Positions 17,329 through 25,591 of a DNA stretch of 64,000 bases are shown here, piece by piece (position 1 is the first letter of the stretch; the number at the start of each line of letters is the position of its first letter). The translations under genes were made by a program, and so were the position numbers. The stretch covers positions 1 to 64,000 of the forward strand of contig CAMWQB010000002.1 in NCBI GenBank assembly GCA_947176295.1, in the 5' to 3' direction. The stretch comes from an uncultured Porphyromonadaceae bacterium (lineage in GTDB: Bacteria > Bacteroidota > Bacteroidia > Bacteroidales > Muribaculaceae). The notes beneath the pieces were generated by a model. It did not search any database, had not been told where the DNA came from, and was given only the letters and a program-made list of their open reading frames with translations.

Positions 17329-17712
17329 ATGAAAAAATCTTTACTATTAATTATTGTACTTTTTTTACTTAATCCAAGCTTAATAAGTGCCGACGAACCC
17401 AAACCTACCCCTCCACCCCTCCCCCCCGGTGAAGTGGTAATTCTGCCAATAGATCCACCAGGAAAACCACGCTCGCAATGTAATCTTTATAATATCAGTG
17501 CATATATTGATTCGTCATGTCTAACAATATTTTTTGACTCGCCTGAAGGCATGGTGAATTTTACAATCATAGATGCCAATAGAGAAATCTTCCATGAAGG
17601 TATCTACACTTCATGTGAGCCAATATTCATTGACTTATCCTCGGTAGAAGCGCCTTTGGAAATACGAATTTCCACAAGCGAAGGCAATGAATACGAAGGG
17701 TGGATAGAATAA
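17329..17712 (+). CDS. Small secreted DUF3244-like protein
   Basis: A 127-residue exported protein. Residues 1-21 form a signal peptide ending LISA. A proline-rich stretch (about 22-48, including TPPPLPPG) links it to a beta-rich domain of about 75 residues. The pattern SCLTIFFDSPEGMVNFTIID and the closing LEIRISTSEGNEYEGWIE resemble DUF3244, an immunoglobulin-like beta-sandwich common beside C10 peptidases in Bacteroidetes. Because C10 peptidases are often encoded next to a small inhibitor, an inhibitor or binding role is possible but unproven. The linker is encoded by an unusual C-rich tract with seven Cs in a row (17421-17427). It is 34 nt upstream of the peptidase gene. Confidence 0.6.
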   Translation: MKKSLLLIIVLFLLNPSLISADEPKPTPPPLPPGEVVILPIDPPGKPRSQCNLYNISAYIDSSCLTIFFDSPEGMVNFTIIDANREIFHEGIYTSCEPIFIDLSSVEAPLEIRISTSEGNEYEGWIE

Positions 17713-17746
17713 AATCTTTAAACCTGAACTAATAAGAAACTACACG

Positions 17747-19021
17747 ATGAAAAAAATTTTAATCTTGTCCACTATAGGAATTCTAATGGGGGCTTGTGCT
17801 AATGATGAACCGGCACATGAGGCGTTTGATCATGAGGCTGAAAACAAAACAGGAGTAGAGGCTATTTTAATGAGCTCTGATGAAGCGATTGAAATAGCAG
17901 AAAAGAGCTATGCCAACTTCTATGGCAAACTTAGAACCCCAAAATCCAGAGACAGCTATTCAAAACCGGTTGCAATAACTCAAACTCATTCTCGTGCAAC
18001 AGAAGGGGATACTATCGCGTATATAGTGAACTTCCCGAATAATGAAGGGTATGCTATAATCCGAGCATTTAAAAATTCCATGTCACCGGTGTTAGCAGTT
18101 GTTGAAGACGGATTTCTCGGAGGAATCGACGAAATAACAGTTCCTGCTCAGAAGGAATATATCCAAACGATGCTTAGCACCAATGATATAGCTACAAATG
18201 ACGTTATTTCGCGGGGCGGATCAGCAGTAATTACACCGGTTACTGAAGAAAAATATGAAATTGACACTTTATATAGCCATAGATATGGCGTAGTCAGCGA
18301 ATTAAAGTGGGGCCAAGGAAGCGCGTTCGGAGCATATTGCGATAATGGATTATGCGGATGTTTCCCTCTCGCCACCCTATTTGTCATGGCTCATTATGAA
18401 GAAGCGGCTGAAATGAAAATAAACTTTACAAACAAAAAAGCACCTTCTGTAAACACAGTGATCCATCCCGATTGGAAGAATATCAAGAGGTACGGAAAGC
18501 CATACGATGGATATTGGAACATGCCGACACAAGAATCTATTACCAATATCGGACTTATAGCCCGACAAATAGGAGCATATGCAAAATCGGAATATAAAGG
18601 ATGGGACGGAGGCAAAGACACAACTACCTCTACCAGCGAGTCGAACGCTATAGCAGCTTTAAAGACAATATTCCCTCAAAAATCGGTAAGCGGATGGAGC
18701 AGCTACGATAAAACAGGAATAGCCGAAGGGTTGAAGTACGCACCGGTTATCATGAGTGGCCAAGGTTCTGCCGGCGGACACGCCTGGGTAGCAGAAGCTT
18801 ACGAACATTCACAGGTACAAGTAAAATATTACACAAGAGAGTACATGCATCTATTCTGGACCTTAGTTAGTACGACTTATCGAGAAGAAGAATATATGTA
18901 TTTCAACTGGGGATGGTACGGAACCGGCGATGGCTATTATAATGTAAGGTTTGCTGAATCCTTTACTCCGTCCGGGACGCATACGGAATATAAGAAATTA
19001 AAATACGTTACTATAAAATAA
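17747..19021 (+). CDS. C10-family (streptopain-like) cysteine peptidase lipoprotein
   Basis: A 424-residue surface or periplasmic cysteine protease made as a zymogen. The signal ends LMGAC (lipid-modified Cys17). Residues about 40-160 form an inhibitory propeptide of the Spi type, with a likely processing region near 155-185. The mature papain-like domain begins around 185 (LKWGQGSAFG). The catalytic Cys205 lies in GCFPLATLFVMAHY, His345 in GGHAWVAEAY, and the late FNWGWYGTGDGYY supplies the Asn/Trp wall. B. fragilis and B. thetaiotaomicron homologues have the same layout. The gene is AT-rich like its two upstream neighbours and unlike the serpin that follows 47 nt later. Confidence 0.9.
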   Translation: MKKILILSTIGILMGACANDEPAHEAFDHEAENKTGVEAILMSSDEAIEIAEKSYANFYGKLRTPKSRDSYSKPVAITQTHSRATEGDTIAYIVNFPNNEGYAIIRAFKNSMSPVLAVVEDGFLGGIDEITVPAQKEYIQTMLSTNDIATNDVISRGGSAVITPVTEEKYEIDTLYSHRYGVVSELKWGQGSAFGAYCDNGLCGCFPLATLFVMAHYEEAAEMKINFTNKKAPSVNTVIHPDWKNIKRYGKPYDGYWNMPTQESITNIGLIARQIGAYAKSEYKGWDGGKDTTTSTSESNAIAALKTIFPQKSVSGWSSYDKTGIAEGLKYAPVIMSGQGSAGGHAWVAEAYEHSQVQVKYYTREYMHLFWTLVSTTYREEEYMYFNWGWYGTGDGYYNVRFAESFTPSGTHTEYKKLKYVTIK

Positions 19022-19068
19022 ATTGCACTATTAATCCAATAAATAAATATATAAAAAGGGATAAAAGC

Positions 19069-20328
19069 ATGAGAAACATTTTAGTTGGAGCTATTGCTCT
19101 TGGGAGTATGATTTGCACTTCTTGCTCTGAAGAGGGTGGAGGCAATCAGCGGAAGGATATTCCGGTGTCGCGCACGGAGGCAGAAATCGTGGCGCTGAAC
19201 AATGAGTTTTCGCAGAAGGTTGTGTCGGCTCTCCGCTCGGGGGCCGAGGGGTTGAACGGCAATTTTGTGATGTCGCCGCTGAGCCTGTCGATGGATATGA
19301 GCATGCTTGCCGCCGGCACGGGCGGAGAATCGCAGGCTGAGATTTTGCGCGCGATGGGCTACGAGGCCGAAAATGCAGCTGAGGTGAATGCACTGAACCG
19401 GAAACTGATGTCGGAGCTTCCAAAGGCCGACAGAAAGACGACGGTATCGCTGGCGAACTGCATGTGGTATTCGCAGGCACATGGTTCGACGGTGAAGGAC
19501 AGCTATAAGGAGGTGTTGTCGACGTACTATTCGGCGCCACTTACGGGAGTTGCCGACCTTGGCGGCGAGGAAGGCCGCACGGCCATAAACAAATGGGCGA
19601 AGCAGAGCACGTCGGGGATGATTCCCGAGTTCCTGAGCGTCCCTCTCGGGGCCAATACGGTGATGGCTCTGACGAATGCCACGTACTTCAAGGGCGAATG
19701 GGCAAAGAAATTCGACAAGCAGAACACGACTAAGGAAGTGTTCCACAACGAGGACGGGACTTTTGCCCGCGTGAACATGATGAAGAACAGCGACCTGAAC
19801 ATCCAGGCCTACTACGATGGCGAGGCGGGGTATTCGCTTGCACTGCTCGACTACGGCAACAAGGCATACTGCATGGCAATAATCCTTCCTGACAAGGGCA
19901 AGAGTGCGGCCGAGATATACTCGTCGATGAACATGAGCGACCTTCAGGAATACATGATGACGCCTTCGCTACTGAAAACGCACCTCAACTTCGCGATGCC
20001 TCGCTTCGAACTCGAATCGTTCATCGGCTTCATTCCTGCGCTGAAGGCTCTGGGCGTGCACTCGATCTTCACAGAGGGTGGCGACTACTCGGGGATGTTC
20101 GCGCATGACATATCGGGCTTCTACATCGACAGGATTCTCCAGGGCACAAAGCTTGTGGTGAACGAAGAAGGCACAGAGGCAGCCTCGAGTACTGTAATAA
20201 GCAACGGCCTGACGTCGCCCGGTCCGGTTCAGACTAAGAACTTCATCGTGGACCGTCCGTTTGCCTTCGCTATCGGCGAACGCTCGACGGGAGCAATTCT
20301 TTTCAATGGAGTAATAGAACAGCTTTAG
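19069..20328 (+). CDS. Serpin lipoprotein (protease inhibitor)
   Basis: A 419-residue serpin with a lipoprotein-type signal ending CTSC (Cys19), so it is probably tethered to the envelope, as is the Tannerella forsythia serpin miropin. The whole serpin fold is recognisable, including ANCMWYSQ, NATYFKGEWAKKF and the C-terminal DRPFAFAI. The hinge of the reactive loop is intact and of the inhibitory type: EEGTEAASSTV at 366-376 has small residues where insertion occurs. The scissile bond should lie between about 380 and 386; loop length leaves P1 undecided. GC content is high from about 19140 onward, but the first 60-70 bases resemble the AT-rich island. It may protect the cell from the C10 peptidase or from host proteases. 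Confidence 0.9.
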   Translation: MRNILVGAIALGSMICTSCSEEGGGNQRKDIPVSRTEAEIVALNNEFSQKVVSALRSGAEGLNGNFVMSPLSLSMDMSMLAAGTGGESQAEILRAMGYEAENAAEVNALNRKLMSELPKADRKTTVSLANCMWYSQAHGSTVKDSYKEVLSTYYSAPLTGVADLGGEEGRTAINKWAKQSTSGMIPEFLSVPLGANTVMALTNATYFKGEWAKKFDKQNTTKEVFHNEDGTFARVNMMKNSDLNIQAYYDGEAGYSLALLDYGNKAYCMAIILPDKGKSAAEIYSSMNMSDLQEYMMTPSLLKTHLNFAMPRFELESFIGFIPALKALGVHSIFTEGGDYSGMFAHDISGFYIDRILQGTKLVVNEEGTEAASSTVISNGLTSPGPVQTKNFIVDRPFAFAIGERSTGAILFNGVIEQL

Positions 20329-20373
20329 AGCCTATGCGATAGCAAGCTCAAAGATTGGTTAGCTATGTTTTGC

Positions 20374-20417
20374 CGGGAGAGCTCCGCCGATGAGGCCGGG
20401 GCTCTCTCTTTTGTTTT
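20374..20417 (+). terminator. Intrinsic terminator after the serpin gene
   Basis: The stem GGGAGAGC / GCTCTCTC, with a GC-rich interior, is followed by TTTTGTTTT. The serpin stop lies 46 nt upstream. Confidence 0.75.
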
Positions 20418-20446
20418 GGGATTTCGGGCAATTTTTTTTATTTTTG
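20415..20446 (+). promoter_or_regulatory. Promoter of the ThiE-like/KdsB operon
   Basis: The -33 TTTG (20415-20418) and the -7 TATTTTTG (20439-20446) have 20-nt spacing, 31 nt before the first start codon. The -33 overlaps the terminator tail. Confidence 0.65.
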
Positions 20447-20477
20447 CGGGAAATACAAAAATAAACCCAGAACGATT

Positions 20478-21059
20478 ATGCTGCAATATATGTTGACGCC
20501 ATCGGATCGGTATTCACTTGCCGAGCTTGCACAGATGGCAATCGAGGGGGACTGCGGATGGCTTGTGCTACCGACCTCCGGAATGACAGACGATATGGTG
20601 CGGGAGGAGTGTGCAGAGCTTGTGCCCCTGTGCAAGGAGGCGGAAGTGATACTGACACTTACCGACCGCCCCGAGCTGGCCCGCGATCTCGGGCTTCACG
20701 GGGTGTATCTGACCTCCGAGAGCGGGCATGCCCCTGCGGCTGTGCGCGAGGAGCTTGGTCCGGAAGCAATAATAGGCGTGGAGATTTCGACGGCCGGCAC
20801 CGTAAAAACGCTTGAGGCTATGGATATAGACTATGCCGTGCTGAGCGGGGAGCTGCCTCAGGACAAATGCGTAGAGCTTATCGTGGATGCACGCGAAGGC
20901 GGAGCGATCCTTCCTCTTGTGATGCAAGGGGCCATGACGCCTGCGGAAGGTGCAGAGATGAGAGGCCTCGGAGCCACGGGACTGCTCGTCGGCCGGGGGA
21001 TTTCCGATGCGGAGGACCCTGTAGAGGCCGTTCGCGAGTTTCTGAAAGCAGGAGAATGA
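20478..21059 (+). CDS. ThiE/TenI-like TIM-barrel protein
   Basis: A 193-residue cytosolic protein whose spacing of motifs follows the thiamine-phosphate synthase fold: TLTDRPELARDLGLHGVYLTSE (where ThiE has ADGVHLGQ), GPEAIIGVEIST (where ThiE has GxSxH) and ATGLLVGRGIS near the end. The usual substrate-binding residues are not all conserved, so it may not make thiamine phosphate. No other thiamine genes are nearby. It heads a run of five genes joined by four-base ATGA overlaps, with a flippase-like protein, an NfeD protease and KdsB, so an envelope-related role is as plausible as cofactor synthesis. Confidence 0.6.
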   Translation: MLQYMLTPSDRYSLAELAQMAIEGDCGWLVLPTSGMTDDMVREECAELVPLCKEAEVILTLTDRPELARDLGLHGVYLTSESGHAPAAVREELGPEAIIGVEISTAGTVKTLEAMDIDYAVLSGELPQDKCVELIVDAREGGAILPLVMQGAMTPAEGAEMRGLGATGLLVGRGISDAEDPVEAVREFLKAGE

Positions 21060-22075
21060 AAAAAACGCTGCTCCGAACGATAGCCCCTCTGCTGATAGGA
21101 TTGGGAGTGTGCGGATGGCTCTTCTTTAAGGACTTTTCGCCAGAGAGCTGGAGCGCGTTGCGCTTCGACGGGCGTGCGTGGCTTCTGCTTGGGGTTGCGC
21201 TGCTCTTCGCTGCGGGTCGCGACTTCGGGCTGGCATGGCGCTTCCACACCTTGGGCGCCGGCGACCTGAGCTGGAAGCGAGCGTTCAGAGTGGACCTTAT
21301 GTGCGCCTTCACGTCGGCAGTAACGCCGTCGGTTGTTGGCGGGAGCGCCCTGGCCATCTTCTACCTCAACCGCGAGGGTATAGGCCTGGGGCGGGCAACG
21401 TCGCTGACGCTGACTACGCTCTTTCTGGACGAGCTGTTTTTCGTGATATTCTGCCCGGTGATTGTGGCGATTCTCCCGTCGTCCGAGCTATTTGCGGCGG
21501 CCGAAGGGGCTGCGGGAGGGAGCGTGGGCTTCCTTACGGGTGTGAAGGCCGTGTTCTGGGTGGTGTATGCGGGGATATGCATCTGGACTGCTATTCTGTA
21601 TATGGCGATATTGGGACGCCCCGAGGGCACGGCGCGTGTGCTTGAGCGCGCGAGCCGGCTGCGCCTAATCCGCAGATGGGGCGAGGCCCTTCGCACGACG
21701 GCCGGAAACATGCTGAGCACGTCGGAATGGGTGAAGGGACGCCCGGCGGGATGGTGGGGACAGATTTTCGGAGCGACGGTTGTGTCGTGGTTCTCGCGCT
21801 ACTTTGTGGTGAACGCCCTGTTTGCGGCACTTGTACCCGCGGCCTCCGGGCTGCTTGTATTCGGGCGGCAGTTTGTGGTGTGGGTTGTGCTGATGGTGAG
21901 CCCGACGCCCGGCGGGAGCGGCGTGAGCGAGTGGCTCTTCACGAACTATTACGGCGACCTGATAGGGAGCCTGAGCACGGCGCTTGTGATTGCCATGCTT
22001 TGGCGCATTCTCAGCTATTATATTTACCTTTTTGCCGGAGCTTGTCTGCTGCCGGGATATTTCAAGAAAAAATGA
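21056..22075 (+). CDS. Flippase-like membrane protein (LPG synthase TM/UPF0104 family)
   Basis: A 339-residue integral-membrane protein with about eight hydrophobic helices. It resembles the lysylphosphatidylglycerol-synthase transmembrane region (AglD/UPF0104 group): residues RDFGLAWRFHTLG and TPSVVGGSALAIFYLNREG, with a late VSPTPGGSGVSEW. The start overlaps the preceding stop by four bases; a longer reading from 20867 would run through the upstream gene and was rejected. Relatives are thought to move or flip lipids or lipid-linked sugars, but the substrate is unknown. Confidence 0.8.
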   Translation: MKKTLLRTIAPLLIGLGVCGWLFFKDFSPESWSALRFDGRAWLLLGVALLFAAGRDFGLAWRFHTLGAGDLSWKRAFRVDLMCAFTSAVTPSVVGGSALAIFYLNREGIGLGRATSLTLTTLFLDELFFVIFCPVIVAILPSSELFAAAEGAAGGSVGFLTGVKAVFWVVYAGICIWTAILYMAILGRPEGTARVLERASRLRLIRRWGEALRTTAGNMLSTSEWVKGRPAGWWGQIFGATVVSWFSRYFVVNALFAALVPAASGLLVFGRQFVVWVVLMVSPTPGGSGVSEWLFTNYYGDLIGSLSTALVIAMLWRILSYYIYLFAGACLLPGYFKKK

Positions 22076-23421
22076 AAATGAAAAAAATTGTTCTGAGCCT
22101 CGTTCTGATCCTTGTGCAGGCACTGATCGCGCTTGCCGGCGATGGCGAGGGGAAGACCGTGCTGGTGCTCCCCATTGAGCGCGAAATCGACATGCAGGCC
22201 GTGCACCACGTGCGCAGCGGCCTTCGGGAGGCCCGGGAATGCGGGGCGAGCCTGGTGCTTGTGAAACTGAACACCTTCGGGGGCGCGCTCGACGCGGCCG
22301 ACAGCATCCGTGCGGCGCTTCGTCGCTGCCCTGTGGGAACCGTAGCGTTTGTGGACCCGAACTCAGCGTCGGCGGGAGCACTGATAGCGCTTGCCTGCGA
22401 CTCCGTGTGGATGAGCCCTGAGGCCTCGATGGGCTCGGCCACGGTGGTAAACGGCGCCGGGGAGCCCATGCCGGAGAAATACCAGCAGTACATGCGTGCC
22501 ATGATGCGAGCCACGGCCGAAAGCCACGGCCTGCGTCCCGATGGCGACAGCGGGGCTATGGTGGCACGGCGCAATCCGGAGATAGCCGACCGAATGGTGA
22601 AGCCTGATGAATCCATCTCCCTGACGGCCACGCAGGCTGTGGCCGAGGGCTACGCGGAAGGAATAGCGCCGAACGTTGAGGCAGTTCTCGAGCAGCTGCA
22701 TATGGCTGATGCGCGTGTGGTAATGTATGAGCCTTCGATGAGCGACAATATCCTTGGCTTCCTGAGCAACGCAGCCGTGCGGGCCGTATTGGTAACTTTG
22801 ATTCTCGGGGCTCTGTATATGGAGATGCATTCTCCCGGGCTTGGCTTTGCGGCAGCTGTGGCCATGGTGGCAACGGTGTTGTTTTTCCTTCCGATGATCG
22901 TAACGGGGGCTCTCTCGGCGTGGGTAATCGTATGCTTCATCCTTGGGATTGTGCTGGTGGCGCTTGAGATTTTCGTGATACCGGGCTTCGGCATCTGCGG
23001 AGTGGCCGGGGGTATAGCCATACTTGCATCGCTTGGCGGGGCAATCATGGAGAGCGATGCCGTGACGGGCTTCGACTTCGGAGGGCTGGTGGACGCCTTC
23101 TTCACGATACTTGCGGGGCTTGTGATGGCTATAGCCGGGGCCGTGTGGCTTACGGGTAAACACGGGCCCAAATTCATCCGCCGCCACACGGAGCTGATGA
23201 CCGAGCTGAAGACTTCGGAGGGCTTCGTGGGTGTGGACATGGGCATGGCGAAATATGTGGGCGAAGAGGCGCGGGCGCATACCGACCTGCGTCCCGCCGG
23301 GAAAATCACGATCGGGGATGAAATTCTGCCGGCAGTGTCGGCGGGGGAATACATCTCCAAGGGCGCTCATCTGCGCGTGGTGAAATTTGAGAATGCACAA
23401 CTTGTGGTAGAGAAAAAATGA
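22072..23421 (+). CDS. NfeD-type membrane-bound ClpP-class protease
   Basis: A 449-residue protein. Residues 1-22 form a signal peptide; residues 28-230 form a ClpP-like serine protease domain with Ser100 in NSASAGALIA as the likely nucleophile; 4-5 membrane helices span about 240-370; and an OB-fold NfeD domain ends the protein (about 380-449, EGFVGVDMGMAKY). This is the long NfeD1b layout, linked to membrane-protein (often stomatin) turnover. No stomatin/SPFH gene follows; KdsB does. Start and stop both overlap neighbours by four bases. Confidence 0.88.
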   Translation: MKMKKIVLSLVLILVQALIALAGDGEGKTVLVLPIEREIDMQAVHHVRSGLREARECGASLVLVKLNTFGGALDAADSIRAALRRCPVGTVAFVDPNSASAGALIALACDSVWMSPEASMGSATVVNGAGEPMPEKYQQYMRAMMRATAESHGLRPDGDSGAMVARRNPEIADRMVKPDESISLTATQAVAEGYAEGIAPNVEAVLEQLHMADARVVMYEPSMSDNILGFLSNAAVRAVLVTLILGALYMEMHSPGLGFAAAVAMVATVLFFLPMIVTGALSAWVIVCFILGIVLVALEIFVIPGFGICGVAGGIAILASLGGAIMESDAVTGFDFGGLVDAFFTILAGLVMAIAGAVWLTGKHGPKFIRRHTELMTELKTSEGFVGVDMGMAKYVGEEARAHTDLRPAGKITIGDEILPAVSAGEYISKGAHLRVVKFENAQLVVEKK

Positions 23422-24194
23422 AGTACATTGCAATAATTCCGGCCCGATATGCCTCGACGCGATTTCCGGGCAAACCTCTGGCCATGATTGGCGGGAAGCC
23501 GATGATTCAGCGCACGTACGAGGCCGCGGCTGCAGCTCTCGGGGCAGAAAATACGGCTGTGGCGACCGACGACACTCGGATATTCGAGGCCGTGGAGGCT
23601 TTCGGGGGCCGCGCCGTGATGACGTCGGCCGAACACCGGAGCGGCACCGACCGCTGCCGCGAGGCCTACGAACGCCTTGGCTCGGCTGCGGAGATAATCA
23701 TAAACGTTCAGGGCGACGAGCCCTTCCTGCAGCCCGAGCAACTGAGGCAACTCATATCCTGCTTCGACGAAGCCGGGACGGATATCGCCACGCTTGCGCG
23801 AAGCTTCGACCCGACAGAGAGCTACGAGAAGCTCGAGGACGGGAACACGCCGAAGGTGGTGTGCGATGCGAAGGGCTTCGCGCTGTATTTCTCGCGGTCG
23901 GTGATCCCCTACGTCCGCGGGGCGGAGCGCGAGGAGCGGCCGGCATGTTTCCCCTACCTCACCCACGTCGGGCTCTATGCCTTCCGGGCAGAAGTGCTGA
24001 AGGCCGTGTCCTCTCTGCCTCAATGCGAGCTCGAGCTTGCCGAAAGCCTCGAGCAACTGCGGTGGCTGCATGCGGGATACAAGATTCGGGTGGCCGTAAC
24101 GGAGCTTCCGAACATAGGAATCGACACCCCGGCCGACCTTGAGGCCGCCGAGCGAATGCTAAGCCAACACAAGGAGGCGAGGAATGATGCCTGA
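23418..24194 (+). CDS. kdsB: 3-deoxy-manno-octulosonate cytidylyltransferase
   Basis: A cytosolic enzyme, 258 residues, making CMP-Kdo from CTP and Kdo for lipopolysaccharide inner core. The N-terminal nucleotide-binding motif IPARYASTRFPGKPL is complete, along with IMGDEP-type INVQGDEPF and the late LTHVGLYAFRAE. Length matches the family. Translationally coupled to the NfeD gene (ATGA) and overlapping the M16 gene by 11 nt. Its presence confirms a Gram-negative, LPS-making host. Confidence 0.95.
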   Translation: MKYIAIIPARYASTRFPGKPLAMIGGKPMIQRTYEAAAAALGAENTAVATDDTRIFEAVEAFGGRAVMTSAEHRSGTDRCREAYERLGSAAEIIINVQGDEPFLQPEQLRQLISCFDEAGTDIATLARSFDPTESYEKLEDGNTPKVVCDAKGFALYFSRSVIPYVRGAEREERPACFPYLTHVGLYAFRAEVLKAVSSLPQCELELAESLEQLRWLHAGYKIRVAVTELPNIGIDTPADLEAAERMLSQHKEARNDA

Positions 24195-25485
24195 CAGGAC
24201 GAAAGCACCCGAGGTGAGGCCCTTCGGCTTCCGGACCTTGCCTTGCGACACGATAGAGCGGATGCGCAACGGCGCCACGCTCCATACTCTGGTGGGAGGC
24301 ACCCAGGCCGTGGGGCAGATGAGCATGCTCTTCTCCGGAGGGACGCACGACCTTGCTAACCCGACTGTGTGCGCCATGGCCTCGACGCTCGTTTCCGAGG
24401 GCGCGGGCCGATATTCGGGGGCGGAGATTGCGGACAAGATGGACTTCTCGGGGGCGGTGTTCCTGTCGCACTCGTCGGCCCACTACACAGGCTTCGGAGC
24501 CACAGTGCTGAGCCACCGGCTCCCGGACATCCTGCCGCTTCTGAAGTCCATGGCCGAGGCTCCCGAGTTTTCCGAACGGAGCATCGAAAACAGCCGGAGG
24601 GTATTGAGCGCGCGCCTGAAGATGGACGAGGCAAAGGTGATGTATCGCGCAGGGGTGGAATTCCGCAAGATGGTCTATGGCGCGGGGCACCCGCAGGCCC
24701 ACGTGAGGACGCAGGAAGAGATCGAGGCTGTAGGGCGCGACGAACTTCTCGGGTTCCATGCGTCGCTGGTGAAGCCCGAGGGGCTGCACGTGTATCTTGC
24801 CGGAGGGTTCGGGGAACCGACGGTAGACGCCGTCAAGAAATTCCTCCTTTCGCTCGAAGCGCCCCAGCCCGAGGCTGAAGGAATCGTGCGCAAGGAAGAG
24901 AAGCCCGCGCCGGAAGCCCCGGGCACCATCTTTACGGAGATGGAGGGGTCAGTGCAGACGGCAGTGTGCGCGGGGATGCCCTCTATCAGCAGGACGTCGG
25001 CCGACTTTATTCCGCTTCGCATGGCCGTGATGGCTCTCGGAGGCTACTTCGGGTCGCGGCTGATGACGAACATACGCGAGGAAAAGGGACTGACATACAA
25101 TATCGACGCATTTCTGGCGGCTCTGCACGACGGAGCGGCCGTGAATATCCAGGCCCAGTGCAATTCGGACAACGTGGACGAGGTAGTGGACGAGATACGC
25201 AAGGAACTTCGCGGGATGGCTGAGAACCCGCCTGAGGGGCGCGAGCTCGAACGCCTGAAGCTCACGGCCATGACCGGGCTTGTGGAGACCCTGGATTCGC
25301 CCCTGAGCATATCGGGCTACAGACAGCTCGAGCTCGTAACGGGGACGCCGCGCAACTACTTCGAGGAGCAGCAACGCATAATCTCCGAGCTTACTCCCGA
25401 GATGCTCGGCGAGATGGCCTCGCTCTATCTGCGTCCCGACGACCTGAGGGTGTCGATAGCCGGGCCCGGCCGCGGGCGATTGTAA
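24184..25485 (+). CDS. M16-family peptidase-like protein lacking the zinc motif
   Basis: A 433-residue protein with the two-lobe M16 fold. The N-terminal lobe should carry HxxEH after the phrase comparable to MLFSGGTHDLANPTV, but here the segment reads VCAMASTLVSEGAGRYSG with no His or Glu pair, so zinc cannot be bound in the normal way. The C-terminal lobe keeps the substrate-binding GSRLMTNIREEKGLTYNI with its Arg and Tyr. This mirrors the non-catalytic partner of heterodimeric M16 enzymes. No active M16 partner is in the window. No signal peptide is visible, so it is probably cytosolic. Confidence 0.8.
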   Translation: MMPDRTKAPEVRPFGFRTLPCDTIERMRNGATLHTLVGGTQAVGQMSMLFSGGTHDLANPTVCAMASTLVSEGAGRYSGAEIADKMDFSGAVFLSHSSAHYTGFGATVLSHRLPDILPLLKSMAEAPEFSERSIENSRRVLSARLKMDEAKVMYRAGVEFRKMVYGAGHPQAHVRTQEEIEAVGRDELLGFHASLVKPEGLHVYLAGGFGEPTVDAVKKFLLSLEAPQPEAEGIVRKEEKPAPEAPGTIFTEMEGSVQTAVCAGMPSISRTSADFIPLRMAVMALGGYFGSRLMTNIREEKGLTYNIDAFLAALHDGAAVNIQAQCNSDNVDEVVDEIRKELRGMAENPPEGRELERLKLTAMTGLVETLDSPLSISGYRQLELVTGTPRNYFEEQQRIISELTPEMLGEMASLYLRPDDLRVSIAGPGRGRL

Positions 25486-25531
25486 ATTTACGTAGTTAAT
25501 ACTTAATTTTTGCTAATTTTATTAAAGATAA

Positions 25532-25563
25532 TTTGGTTAGTGCCGGAAATTAGTCTATCTTTG
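25532..25563 (+). promoter_or_regulatory. Promoter at the head of the peptidoglycan salvage cluster
   Basis: The -33 TTTG (25532-25535) and the -7 TATCTTTG (25556-25563) have 20-nt spacing, 28 nt before the start codon. This is one of the best consensus promoters in the window. Confidence 0.75.
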
Positions 25564-25591
25564 TAAGTAGTATAAACAAAGCAAAGAGGCC

